The translations under genes and the position numbers were made by a program. Below the pieces are notes generated by a model, which saw only the letters and a program-made list of their open reading frames with translations, searched no databases and had not been told where the DNA came from. Shown here in pieces: positions 45,116 to 53,389 of a stretch of DNA of 64,000 nucleotides. The stretch lies in assembly GCA_015060865.1 (NCBI GenBank), contig SUXS01000004.1, positions 1 to 64,000 of the forward strand, given 5' to 3'. How positions within the stretch are numbered: position 1 is the stretch's first letter; the number at the start of each line of letters is the position of its first letter. This DNA comes from Bacteroidales bacterium (lineage in GTDB: Bacteria > Bacteroidota > Bacteroidia > Bacteroidales > Bacteroidaceae).

Positions 45116-48100
45116 ATGAGAAAAACAATCTTTCGTATGGTTGCGCTACTATGCATCAGCGGCACACACATGCTGTCGGCCACGGCGCAAACAAGCGACG
45201 CTGTCAACGCCACAAAGTTGGCTGATAGCAACTCAACTTTTATTTCCGAGTCCTCGCATGGCGAGGATGATGAATTACAAGTTGTAGATAACATGCCAGA
45301 ATTTCCCGGTGGAAATCAAGCCTTGATGGCATATTTGAAGAACAACATCAAATATCCAACTATCTGTCAGAGACAAGGTATTCAAGGGCGCGTTATCATA
45401 CAGTTTGTAATCAACACCGATGGTTCTATCACAAATATCCAGGTAGTAGAGCCCGTGAATCCTCATCTAGATAAAGAGGCACTTCGAGTTGTTTCGGATA
45501 TGCCTAAATGGAAACCGGGATCACATGAGGGTAAGCTCGTACGCGTACGTTTTACCTTACCCGTGACTTTCCGACTCAATGAAGCTGCCAAACAAAATGC
45601 CCTAGCCGATGACAACTCTGCCTTCACCTTTACGGAGTCACAGCTCGGCGAAGATGACGATGCAGTGCAGAGCGTGGCAGCGCTCACCTCATCGACCAAC
45701 GACATCTACCTCTCCAACGTTGGTTACCTCTTCAGCCCCATGCGTTTCAAGGTGCGTGGCTACGACTCCAAGTACAACGACGTGTACATCAATGGCGTAC
45801 AGATGAACGACATGGAGACTGGCCGTTTCAGCTACGGCATGGTGGGCGGACTCAACCACGCCACCAAGAACCAGGAGGGCGTATCTCCCTTCGAGGACAA
45901 CCGCTTCGCCTATGCTCCCATCGGCGGTGCCAGCAACATCAACATGCGTGCTTCGCAGTATGCCACGGGGTCGAACCTCACCTTCTCGGCCTGTAACCGC
46001 AACTACCTTACACGCGCCATCTTCACCCACTCTACCGGCCTGCTCGACAATGGCTGGGCCATGACATTCTCACTTGCCCACCGCTGGGCCAACGAGGGAG
46101 TCATCGAAGGTACCTTCTACAACTCGTTCAGCTACTTCCTGAGTGTACAGAAAGTCTTTAATCCTCAGCATAGCCTCTCGTTCAGTTTCTGGCAAGTGCC
46201 CACCCAGCGTGCCCAGCAGGGTGCCGCCACCGAGGAGACCTACGCCTTGGCAGGTTCGCACTACTATAACCCCTACTGGGGCTATCAGAACGGTGTGAAG
46301 CGCAATGCCCGTGTGGTAAACACCTTCGAGCCGACTGGCATCGTGACTTGGGACTTCGATGTAGACGAATACCGTAAGCTCACCACTACCGTAGCCATGA
46401 AGTACAGCCAATACGGCACTACAGCGCTCGGATGGAACGGCAATGCCGCCGACCCGCGCCCCGACTACTACAAGAAGTTGCCCAGCTCGGCATACAACGT
46501 GTGGGACCTCGACTACTCGCCCACCGAGGATGAGGTATCGAGCTATATGGACATCTACGACCACTTCACCTCTGCCAAGGCCAACCGTCAGATCGACTGG
46601 GACATGATGTACTTTGCCAACCAGCAGGGCAATGCGCAAGGTCTCGACGCACTCTACTACGTGGAGGAGCGCCACAACGACCAAGCCGCCCTCAACCTCA
46701 GCAGCACCTGGTCACACACCATCAACAACTACAACCGCTACAACCTTGGCGTAAATGCCAGCACGACCAAGGGCATGCACTACAAGACGATGAGCGACCT
46801 GCTCGGTGCCAACTCATACACCGACATCGACAAGTTTGCCGCCCGCGACAACGGCCTCACCAACCCCATCATCCAGAACGACCTGCGCAACCCCAACCGC
46901 CAGATCTCCGAGGGCGACGTGTTTGGCTACAACTATAATATATATGTAAACAAGGCGCGTGCCTGGGGACAATACCTCTACACCTACGGACCTCTGCGTG
47001 CAGTAGTATCGGGGCAGATCAACGGTACCACCATTGAACGTGAGGGTCTGATGCAGAACGGCCGTGCTGCCGAGCGTTCCTATGGTTCGAGCGGCGTAGC
47101 CAAGTTCCTCGGCGGTGGCGGCAAGGCCACCCTCTCGTGGCGCATCAACCCAAGCAATGTGCTCACCCTCAACAGCAGCTATCAGCGCGAGGCACCCCTC
47201 GCCTACAACTCCTTCGTGGCCAACCGTATCAAGAACGACTTCGTACGCGGCCTCTCCACCGAAGGTATCTTCAACAACGAACTCTCCTACTCGCTCACCA
47301 CGGCCCGCTTCACCGCCCGCCTGAGCGGCTACTACACCCGTTTCACCGACCAGGTAGAGCAGACCGCCTTCTACAACGACAGCGAGGCCCGCTTCACCTA
47401 TCTCACGATGCGCGGCGTAGAGAAGGAGCACTACGGCATCGAGGCTGCAGCCATCTGGAACGTCACCTCGGCGCTGTCATTCACCTTCATCGGTTCGATG
47501 GGCGACGCCCTCTACACCAACAACCCCTATGCCACCATCACCTACGAGAGTCAGGATGAGGTGAGCATGACCTACACCAACCCCGTCACCAAGAAGCAGG
47601 ATGCCCTGCTCGTGATTGCCGACGGATGCCGCGTGAGCAGCACTCCGCTCACCGCCCTGAGCCTCGGCATCGACTACAACGTGAACGGTTGGTTCTTTGG
47701 TGCCAACGTCAACTACTACGACCGCGTATATGTAGACTTCTCTGAGTTCCGTCGCTTGAGCAACATCCTCACACCCTACATCTCCAGCGGTGCCGTAGAT
47801 GCCAATGGCAACCCCAGCTTCGGAGTCGACGAGGCCACACTGGCCACCAATGGCGGCATCCTCTACAACGAGGACGGCAGCATCTACAAGGCACAGACCG
47901 CCGAGCAGACCCGTGTGAAGGGCGGCTTCCTCGTAGACCTCAACGTAGGCCGCTACATCCGTCTGAAGAACGGCCGCAGCCTCAGCCTCAACCTCACCGT
48001 CAACAACCTGCTCAACAACACCAACATGAGCACTGGCGGCTATGAGCAAAACCGTGGCGACTACTACTACGACAATGGCGAGCAGGGCGATGCACGCACC

Positions 48101-48178
48101 TACGTATTCTCCAAGAATCCGAAGCTCTACTATGCTAATGCCTTCAACGCCTTCTTCAACGTAGCATACAAGTTTTAA
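45116..48178 (+). CDS. TonB-dependent receptor with N-terminal TonB C-terminal-like domain
   Basis: A 1020-residue outer-membrane protein. Signal peptide 1-25 (ending SATAQ). Residues about 52-154 are a TonB_C-like domain (NMPEFPGGNQALMAYLKNNI, VIIQFVINTDGSITNIQVVE) normally found at the end of TonB energy transducers. The plug begins near 183 (AVQSVAALTSSTNDIYLSN) and the beta barrel fills the rest, ending FFNVAYKF with aromatic C-terminus. The acidic peptides before (LADSNSTFISESSHGEDDE) and after (LADDNSAFTFTESQLGEDDD) the TonB-like domain are similar, as if the domain was inserted with a duplication. This 5' part is more A/T-rich than the barrel. First gene of a three-gene operon. Confidence 0.85.
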   Translation: MRKTIFRMVALLCISGTHMLSATAQTSDAVNATKLADSNSTFISESSHGEDDELQVVDNMPEFPGGNQALMAYLKNNIKYPTICQRQGIQGRVIIQFVINTDGSITNIQVVEPVNPHLDKEALRVVSDMPKWKPGSHEGKLVRVRFTLPVTFRLNEAAKQNALADDNSAFTFTESQLGEDDDAVQSVAALTSSTNDIYLSNVGYLFSPMRFKVRGYDSKYNDVYINGVQMNDMETGRFSYGMVGGLNHATKNQEGVSPFEDNRFAYAPIGGASNINMRASQYATGSNLTFSACNRNYLTRAIFTHSTGLLDNGWAMTFSLAHRWANEGVIEGTFYNSFSYFLSVQKVFNPQHSLSFSFWQVPTQRAQQGAATEETYALAGSHYYNPYWGYQNGVKRNARVVNTFEPTGIVTWDFDVDEYRKLTTTVAMKYSQYGTTALGWNGNAADPRPDYYKKLPSSAYNVWDLDYSPTEDEVSSYMDIYDHFTSAKANRQIDWDMMYFANQQGNAQGLDALYYVEERHNDQAALNLSSTWSHTINNYNRYNLGVNASTTKGMHYKTMSDLLGANSYTDIDKFAARDNGLTNPIIQNDLRNPNRQISEGDVFGYNYNIYVNKARAWGQYLYTYGPLRAVVSGQINGTTIEREGLMQNGRAAERSYGSSGVAKFLGGGGKATLSWRINPSNVLTLNSSYQREAPLAYNSFVANRIKNDFVRGLSTEGIFNNELSYSLTTARFTARLSGYYTRFTDQVEQTAFYNDSEARFTYLTMRGVEKEHYGIEAAAIWNVTSALSFTFIGSMGDALYTNNPYATITYESQDEVSMTYTNPVTKKQDALLVIADGCRVSSTPLTALSLGIDYNVNGWFFGANVNYYDRVYVDFSEFRRLSNILTPYISSGAVDANGNPSFGVDEATLATNGGILYNEDGSIYKAQTAEQTRVKGGFLVDLNVGRYIRLKNGRSLSLNLTVNNLLNNTNMSTGGYEQNRGDYYYDNGEQGDARTYVFSKNPKLYYANAFNAFFNVAYKF

Positions 48179-48179
48179 T

Positions 48180-48219
48180 TGAGAATGGAGAATTGACAAT
48201 TGAAAATTAAAAGTTAATA
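48180..48219. repeat. Degenerate 7-bp tandem repeat (GAGAATT type)
   Basis: Units GAGAATG, GAGAATT, GACAATT, GAAAATT, AAAAGTT between the receptor and the DUF5689 gene. Confidence 0.75.
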
Positions 48220-48226
48220 CAATTCT

Positions 48227-49051
48227 ATGAAACGATATACTTCACTACTACTCAGCTGCCTGGTAGCCTTGCTTGCCACCTCGTGCATGAACGAGTTTGA
48301 CGACCTCAGTTTCGAGCCGGGCAACTATCCCTATGGCAACAACAGCATTGGCGAGGCCAACACCACCATTCGCCAGTTGAAAGAGAAATTCAGCACCTAC
48401 TACCTCAGTTCTACCGATGGTGTAGTAGAGATAACAGACAGCATCCGCATCCGTGGCCGCGTCATCACCAACGACGAGAGCGGCAACGTATACAAGCAGT
48501 TTGCCATACAGGACGAGACAGGTGGCATCATCATCGGCGTCAATGCCACCGGCACCTACGCCTACCTTCCCGTAGGGCAGGAGGTCATCATCGACTGTCA
48601 GGGTCTCTACTTCGGTGGCTACCGCAAGCTGCCCCAGATAGGCGCCCTCTACAACGGCTCCATAGGTCGTATGAACGAGAGCGTGTTCAAGAAGCACGTC
48701 AAGCTCGTGGGCACACCCGATGCTGCAGCCATCCCCGTATTCGAACTTAGTGGAGAGTGGCTTGACGACAGCAAGAACAAAGACTACAACGTGCCCCTCT
48801 ACGTACACATGACCGGAGTCAAGTTTGCCGACGGTGGCCAGCAGTTTGCCCCCACCGACGATGTCACCGAGAACCGCAGCGTCAAGATAGGCAATCAGGA
48901 GGTAGTGTTCCGCATGAGCTCCTACGCCAACTTTGCCCTCGACACCATTCCCAACGAGCCCGTCAACATCACCGGCGTACTCACCCGCTACAACAACACT
49001 TGGCAATGCCTGCTCCGCGTGCTTGACGATATTGAGCCTGCTGCGAACTAA
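48227..49051 (+). CDS. DUF5689 lipoprotein (OB-fold-like)
   Basis: A 274-residue lipoprotein: signal with lipobox LLATSC (Cys about 20), a short linker, and the DUF5689 domain (RIRGRVITNDESGNVYKQFA, IQDETGGIIIGVNATGTYAY, LPVGQEVIIDCQG). The pattern of beta strands suggests an OB fold, a known nucleic acid or sugar binder. It follows the TonB receptor as a substrate-binding partner would, in place of a SusD protein. Expected on the outer membrane surface. Confidence 0.8.
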   Translation: MKRYTSLLLSCLVALLATSCMNEFDDLSFEPGNYPYGNNSIGEANTTIRQLKEKFSTYYLSSTDGVVEITDSIRIRGRVITNDESGNVYKQFAIQDETGGIIIGVNATGTYAYLPVGQEVIIDCQGLYFGGYRKLPQIGALYNGSIGRMNESVFKKHVKLVGTPDAAAIPVFELSGEWLDDSKNKDYNVPLYVHMTGVKFADGGQQFAPTDDVTENRSVKIGNQEVVFRMSSYANFALDTIPNEPVNITGVLTRYNNTWQCLLRVLDDIEPAAN

Positions 49052-49108
49052 GTGCAACTATATATATAAGAAAGAAGAAACAACTAATCAAACTAAAACA
49101 TAACAACG

Positions 49109-51274
49109 ATGAACAAGTATTTCAAGCATCTAAGTATGGCGGCCGTTGCAGCACTTGCCTTTGCCGCATGTTCCGATGTGCCCGAGCTACCCTACCCCTT
49201 CCCCGGCGACGACAACGACACCACCACAGTGGGTGGCGTGAAGACATTGCCCTATAGCGAGAGTTTCAGCTCTTCGCTCGGTGAGTGGACCAACCAAACC
49301 ACCAGTGGCGAGGGAGCCTGGATCAACGACTACAAGACAGCCAAGGCTACAGGCTATGACAACACCAACCAAACGACTACCGCAGGCACCTACTACCTCA
49401 TCTCACCCGAGATTTCACTCGAAGGAGTAGAAGAGGCCTACATCGCCTACGAATACATCCTCCGCTACAACAAGGGTGACGAGAACCAGAAGGTACTCAT
49501 TGCCGAGAGTACCGAAGAACCCGAATGGAGCGTGCTCAACACCAAGCACACCGAAGGCCGCGACTGGAGCACCTTCGAGACTGCCGAACTCAACATCCCC
49601 GCAGAGTACGTGGGCAAGACCATCCGCATCGCCTTCTATTATAATACGAATAACGTGAGCGGCTCTACCTGGGAAGTGCGCAACTTCAGCATCCAGGAAG
49701 GCAAGGTAGCCGAGAGTGGCGACGAGCCCACACCCGACGACCCCAATGCCGTGAAGACCCTCCCCTACAGCGAGTCATTCTCTTCAAGCCTGGGCAGTTT
49801 CGTCAACGAGACCACCAGCGGCAGCGGTGAGTGGATCAACGACTATCAGACAGCCAAGGCCACAGGCTACGACAATGTAAGTACGACTACCACAGCCGGA
49901 ACCTACTACCTCATATCGCCCCAAATCTCACTCGAAGGAGTTACCGAGGCCCACGTAGCTTACGAGTATATCCTCCGCTACAACAAGGGTGATGAGAATC
50001 AGAAGGTACTCATCAGTGCCAACTACACCGATGATGCCACCATGGCCTCATGGGCAGTCCTCAAGGCCGACCACACCGAAGGCGCCGACTGGGTAACCTT
50101 CGAGTCTGCCGACATCAACATTCCTGCCGAGTACATGGGCAAGACCATCCGCATCGCCTTCTATTATAATACCAATGCCGAAAGCGGCTCTACTTGGGAA
50201 GTACGCAACTTCGCCATCGCTGAGGGCAAGGCATCAGAGGGCGGCAACGACGACAATGAAGAACCCGTAGAGCCCGAAGGCGACAACCTCATCGGCAACG
50301 GAGGCTTCGAGGCATGGAGCGGCAGCACACCCACCAACTGGAAGTCTACCACCACAGCAAGCAAGGGAAGCACATCGCAATCCACCGACGCTCATAGCGG
50401 TTCGTATGCCGTAAAGGTAGCAGGAACTACCAGCGCCAATAATCGTCTGGCCTACAAAGAGATTACTCTAAAAGCAGGAACCTACCAAGTACACTTCTTC
50501 ACCAAGGCGGCAACAGCCAAGGGAGGAACAGCTTGTCCTGGTTATGCCCCATTAAATGATGACGGCAAACTCGGTCAGTATGCTTATGGCGACTATATAA
50601 ACAACCTTTCTACAGATACATGGACAGAGGTTAGCCACGAGTTCACACTCAGCAAGCAAACAACCATCAATCTTGTTATCATGTGTTCCAAGAACCCAGG
50701 AGCAGACATTCTCGTCGATGACTACACCCTCACCACCACCGATGGCGGTCTCGTAGATAGCGAAGGCGGTGACGACGAAGGCGGTGAAGAGGAAGAGAAT
50801 CCTGGCGATGTAACCTATTCAGGTAAGTACGTCAAGGTAACTGAGTTTTCCGGAGCTGGCACATACCTTCTTGTCAACGGTGACCAAGCCTTTACACAAC
50901 TCGATGCCACCAAGACCTACGGCTACATGCCCGCTGCAACCGTAAGCATCAGCAATGGAGAGATTGCCGCCAGTGCAGCCACCGAGGCCGCCAAGCTCAC
51001 CATCGCAGCTACCGACGGAGGCTACACGCTGCAAGATGCATCGGCCCGCTACATCTATATGAAGGGCACATACAACAGCTTCAACATAGGCACAACAGCC
51101 ACAGAGAGCTACGTATGGACCATCACTGCCAATGGCGACGACACCTTCAGTGTAACCAACGCCGACATGGGCAAGACCATCATGTATGACACACAGTACA
51201 GCAACTTCGGTTGCTATCCCGACAAGACCGATGCACGCCTATATGTGAACATATATAAGTATATGGCAGAGTAA
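49109..51274 (+). CDS. Surface lipoprotein with two choice-of-anchor J-type repeats
   Basis: A 721-residue lipoprotein (lipobox ALAFAAC, Cys 21). Two nearly identical domains at about 44-198 and 215-372 start VKTLPYSESFSSSLG and share EYILRYNKGDENQKVLI and STWEVRNF. Next, an Ig/CBM-like domain at 391-545 (NLIGNGGFEAWSG) and a C-terminal beta domain at 570-721. Acidic Asp/Glu/Gly linkers join the domains. The two copies are also near-identical at DNA level, so duplication is recent. Third gene of the receptor operon; probably binds the polymer to be degraded. Followed by a terminator. Confidence 0.8.
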   Translation: MNKYFKHLSMAAVAALAFAACSDVPELPYPFPGDDNDTTTVGGVKTLPYSESFSSSLGEWTNQTTSGEGAWINDYKTAKATGYDNTNQTTTAGTYYLISPEISLEGVEEAYIAYEYILRYNKGDENQKVLIAESTEEPEWSVLNTKHTEGRDWSTFETAELNIPAEYVGKTIRIAFYYNTNNVSGSTWEVRNFSIQEGKVAESGDEPTPDDPNAVKTLPYSESFSSSLGSFVNETTSGSGEWINDYQTAKATGYDNVSTTTTAGTYYLISPQISLEGVTEAHVAYEYILRYNKGDENQKVLISANYTDDATMASWAVLKADHTEGADWVTFESADINIPAEYMGKTIRIAFYYNTNAESGSTWEVRNFAIAEGKASEGGNDDNEEPVEPEGDNLIGNGGFEAWSGSTPTNWKSTTTASKGSTSQSTDAHSGSYAVKVAGTTSANNRLAYKEITLKAGTYQVHFFTKAATAKGGTACPGYAPLNDDGKLGQYAYGDYINNLSTDTWTEVSHEFTLSKQTTINLVIMCSKNPGADILVDDYTLTTTDGGLVDSEGGDDEGGEEEENPGDVTYSGKYVKVTEFSGAGTYLLVNGDQAFTQLDATKTYGYMPAATVSISNGEIAASAATEAAKLTIAATDGGYTLQDASARYIYMKGTYNSFNIGTTATESYVWTITANGDDTFSVTNADMGKTIMYDTQYSNFGCYPDKTDARLYVNIYKYMAE
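49238..50221 (+). repeat. Two tandem ~510-bp copies in the surface lipoprotein gene
   Basis: First copy 49238-49702, second 49751-50221; both encode the VKTLPYSESFSSSLG...RNF domain with long stretches of near-identical DNA, including TTCTATTATAATAC. A recombination-prone repeat. Confidence 0.8.
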
Positions 51275-51297
51275 TGCTTCTTTGCCATCTGCAAGAA

Positions 51298-51328
51298 TAA
51301 AGGCTGCGCCCCACGGTGCAGCCTTTAT
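51298..51328 (+). terminator. Terminator of the receptor operon
   Basis: AAAGGCTGC / GCAGCCTTT with a loop of about ten bases, then TATCTATATT. About 23 bp past the last stop codon. Confidence 0.8.
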
Positions 51329-51391
51329 CTATATTATCCCAACCGTCCACACAACCAAGCAAGCACATACGCCATGACAAAAGAGGTTATT

Positions 51392-51470
51392 ACACTAAAC
51401 GATTATTGACACAAAACGTTTATCACACTAACCGATTCTGAGCAAAAATCGGTTATCAGACTAAACGATT
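51392..51470 (+). promoter_or_regulatory. Three direct repeats at 33-bp spacing upstream of the DUF4143 ATPase
   Basis: ACACTAAACGATT (51392-51404), ACACTAACCGATT (51425-51437) and AGACTAAACGATT (51458-51470) are spaced exactly 33 bp apart. Between them lie partial inverted copies (AAAACGTTTATC, AAAATCGGTTATC), so every unit could also form a hairpin. They end 14 bp before the -33 box. Looks like an operator array. Confidence 0.8.
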
Positions 51471-51483
51471 TTCCACATTTTCC

Positions 51484-51514
51484 TTTGTTTTTAGAATAAG
51501 TTGTTCTATATTTG
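51484..51514 (+). promoter_or_regulatory. Promoter of the DUF4143 ATPase gene
   Basis: TTTG, 19-bp spacer, TATATTTG: an exact match to the Bacteroidota consensus TTTG-N19-TAnnTTTG, 28 bp before the ATG. Confidence 0.85.
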
Positions 51515-51541
51515 CCGTAAAATTACAAAAAGCAGAGATCT

Positions 51542-52738
51542 ATGGAGACGCTTTATAACAAACATCGGCTATTGATATCGCAGGCGAGTCTTGATATCGT
51601 TCGCGAGGTGATGCACACGATTTCGTGGGACCGCCAGCTGGTAGCTATCCGCGGTTCGCGCGGTGTGGGAAAGACCACCCTCATGCGCCAATACATCAAG
51701 CAGCGGTATGGCAATAACGCTGGCGAAGCGCTCTACTGCGTGATGGACAGCATCTACTTTACCAATCATTCGCTACTCGACCTTGCCGAGCGCTTCCACA
51801 CCATGGGCGGCAAGCATCTCTTCCTCGACGAAGTACACAAGTACCCCACGTGGAGCAAGGAGGTGAAGGAGATAATCGACCTGTGGCCCGACATGAAGGT
51901 AACGTTCACCGGCTCATCGCTCATACAGATACTCAATGCCGATGCCGACCTCTCGCGCCGCGTGCTCAGCTACACCATGCCCGGGCTCTCGTTCCGCGAG
52001 TATCTGCGTTTCTACAAGAACATCCATCTGCCCGCCCATACCTTGCAGGAGCTGCTCACCGATGCCGACGGCATCTGCGACGAGGTGTGCCGCGTATGCC
52101 ATCCCCAGCCTCTCTTCGAGGAGTATCTGCGCGTGGGCTACTACCCCTTCTACGATGGCGAGGAAGTGGAGTACTACAGCCGCATAGAGAATGTCGTCAG
52201 CTTCATCATCGACCAGGAGATGACGCAGTTCTGCGGTGTAGACTCCGCATATACCCGCAAGCTGAAGGCCATGCTGCTCTACCTTGCCGACAACATCCCC
52301 TACGAGGTGAACATCGCCAAGCTGTCGTCCTACCTCGAGCTCAACAAGACCACCGTGCTCAGCTACCTGTCGAGCATGCAGCGTGCCGAGCTGCTCCACC
52401 TGCTCTATACCGACAACAAGTCGGTAACCAAGATGCAGAAGCCCGACAAGATCTACGTGCATAACCCCAACATCCTCTGTGCCCTCAGCTCGCAGCTCAA
52501 CATCGGCACCTTGCGCGAGTGCTTCGTGGTGAACCAACTCTCTACCCGCCACACCGTAGAGTATGGCAAGGAGCAGGGCGACTTCAAGGTCGACGGCAAG
52601 ATAACCTTCGAGGTGGGCGGACGCGACAAGTCGTTCGAGCAGATTGCCGACCTCCCCCACTCCTACATCCTGGCCGATGGCATAGAGCATCCCATAGGCA
52701 AGAAACTCCCCCTGTGGATAGTGGGATTGCTGTATTGA
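51542..52738 (+). CDS. AAA+ ATPase with DUF4143 C-terminus
   Basis: A 398-residue protein of the COG1373 type. Walker A GSRGVGKTTLMRQYI at about 38-52, Walker B KHLFLDEVHKYPTWSKEV near 95, sensor FTGSSLIQIL, then a helical middle and the DUF4143 end (VNQLSTRHTVEYGKEQGDFKVDGKITFEVGGRDKS). That last part resembles a PD-(D/E)XK-like nuclease remnant fold (D..E.G..K). Function unknown; widespread in Bacteroidota with many copies per genome. Single gene with a strong promoter and a 33-bp repeat array, suggesting tight control. Confidence 0.85.
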   Translation: METLYNKHRLLISQASLDIVREVMHTISWDRQLVAIRGSRGVGKTTLMRQYIKQRYGNNAGEALYCVMDSIYFTNHSLLDLAERFHTMGGKHLFLDEVHKYPTWSKEVKEIIDLWPDMKVTFTGSSLIQILNADADLSRRVLSYTMPGLSFREYLRFYKNIHLPAHTLQELLTDADGICDEVCRVCHPQPLFEEYLRVGYYPFYDGEEVEYYSRIENVVSFIIDQEMTQFCGVDSAYTRKLKAMLLYLADNIPYEVNIAKLSSYLELNKTTVLSYLSSMQRAELLHLLYTDNKSVTKMQKPDKIYVHNPNILCALSSQLNIGTLRECFVVNQLSTRHTVEYGKEQGDFKVDGKITFEVGGRDKSFEQIADLPHSYILADGIEHPIGKKLPLWIVGLLY

Positions 52739-52798
52739 TGAGTTATAGTTCATCCTCTGCAGCCGTTAGATAAAAGACTTGTCCTGTTTATCGTTTGT

Positions 52799-53389
52799 TT
52801 ATATTACCAAGACTTGCGGCTTATATATAATCTTCATACCACTTACGAGGCTGCCGTTTACATATAGGGTATTGTGTGCTTCGAGTTTCCCGTTGGCTTT
52901 GTGGACGTGTCCGAAAAGGTGGAGGCGGGGCTTGATGCAGAGCACCCGGCTGAGTAGTGAGACATTGCCGTAGTGAACTCCTTCCGTAAAGTCCAGTATG
53001 CCATAGGATGGTTGGTGGGTAATGAGCACGTCTGTATCGGATGGAATACGGCTTATAGCCTTTTCATAATCTCCGTTCAATTCGTCGGCCACAAACATGG
53101 GCAATCCGTAGAAGTTCACGCCATCAATCTCTATACCTGAGCAGCAAAGGTAATGTACCCCATCGGGGAGGCCTTCAATAGCAGCACCATGGAGGCAGTC
53201 GTCGTGGTTGCCTGCCACAAATATCTTATGTTTGTGGGGCAGTGAGGCAAACCATTCCACAAAGTCCTCCACCTCCTCAATAGAACCCAGTTCGCAGAAG
53301 TCACCAGTATGAACGATGACATCTGCCATAGGGAGGTTTTCTATCTGGCAGTGAAGGCCGTGGGTGTCGGAGAGGTGGAGGAGGGTCAT
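52799..53389 (-). CDS. Calcineurin-like metallophosphoesterase
   Basis: A 196-residue phosphoesterase with the full metal-binding set: LSDTHGLH (D, H), VHTGDFCE (GD), FVAGNHDDCL (GNHD), ITHQPSYGILDF (H) and LFGHVHKAN (GHVH). Cytosolic, no signal peptide. Members hydrolyse phosphodiesters or nucleotides. It overlaps the end of the PD-(D/E)XK protein gene by 4 bp (ATGA), so it is expressed together with it, and the pair may form one functional unit. Confidence 0.88.
   Translation of the reverse strand: MTLLHLSDTHGLHCQIENLPMADVIVHTGDFCELGSIEEVEDFVEWFASLPHKHKIFVAGNHDDCLHGAAIEGLPDGVHYLCCSGIEIDGVNFYGLPMFVADELNGDYEKAISRIPSDTDVLITHQPSYGILDFTEGVHYGNVSLLSRVLCIKPRLHLFGHVHKANGKLEAHNTLYVNGSLVSGMKIIYKPQVLVI

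Noticed and set aside
47477-48199. Minus-strand 240-residue ORF opposite the TonB receptor, and similar ones at 46070-46684, 46814-47431 and 48248-49057
   Set aside because: Long shadow ORFs that come from the GC-rich third positions of the real plus-strand genes; Val/Glu/Gly-rich with no domains.
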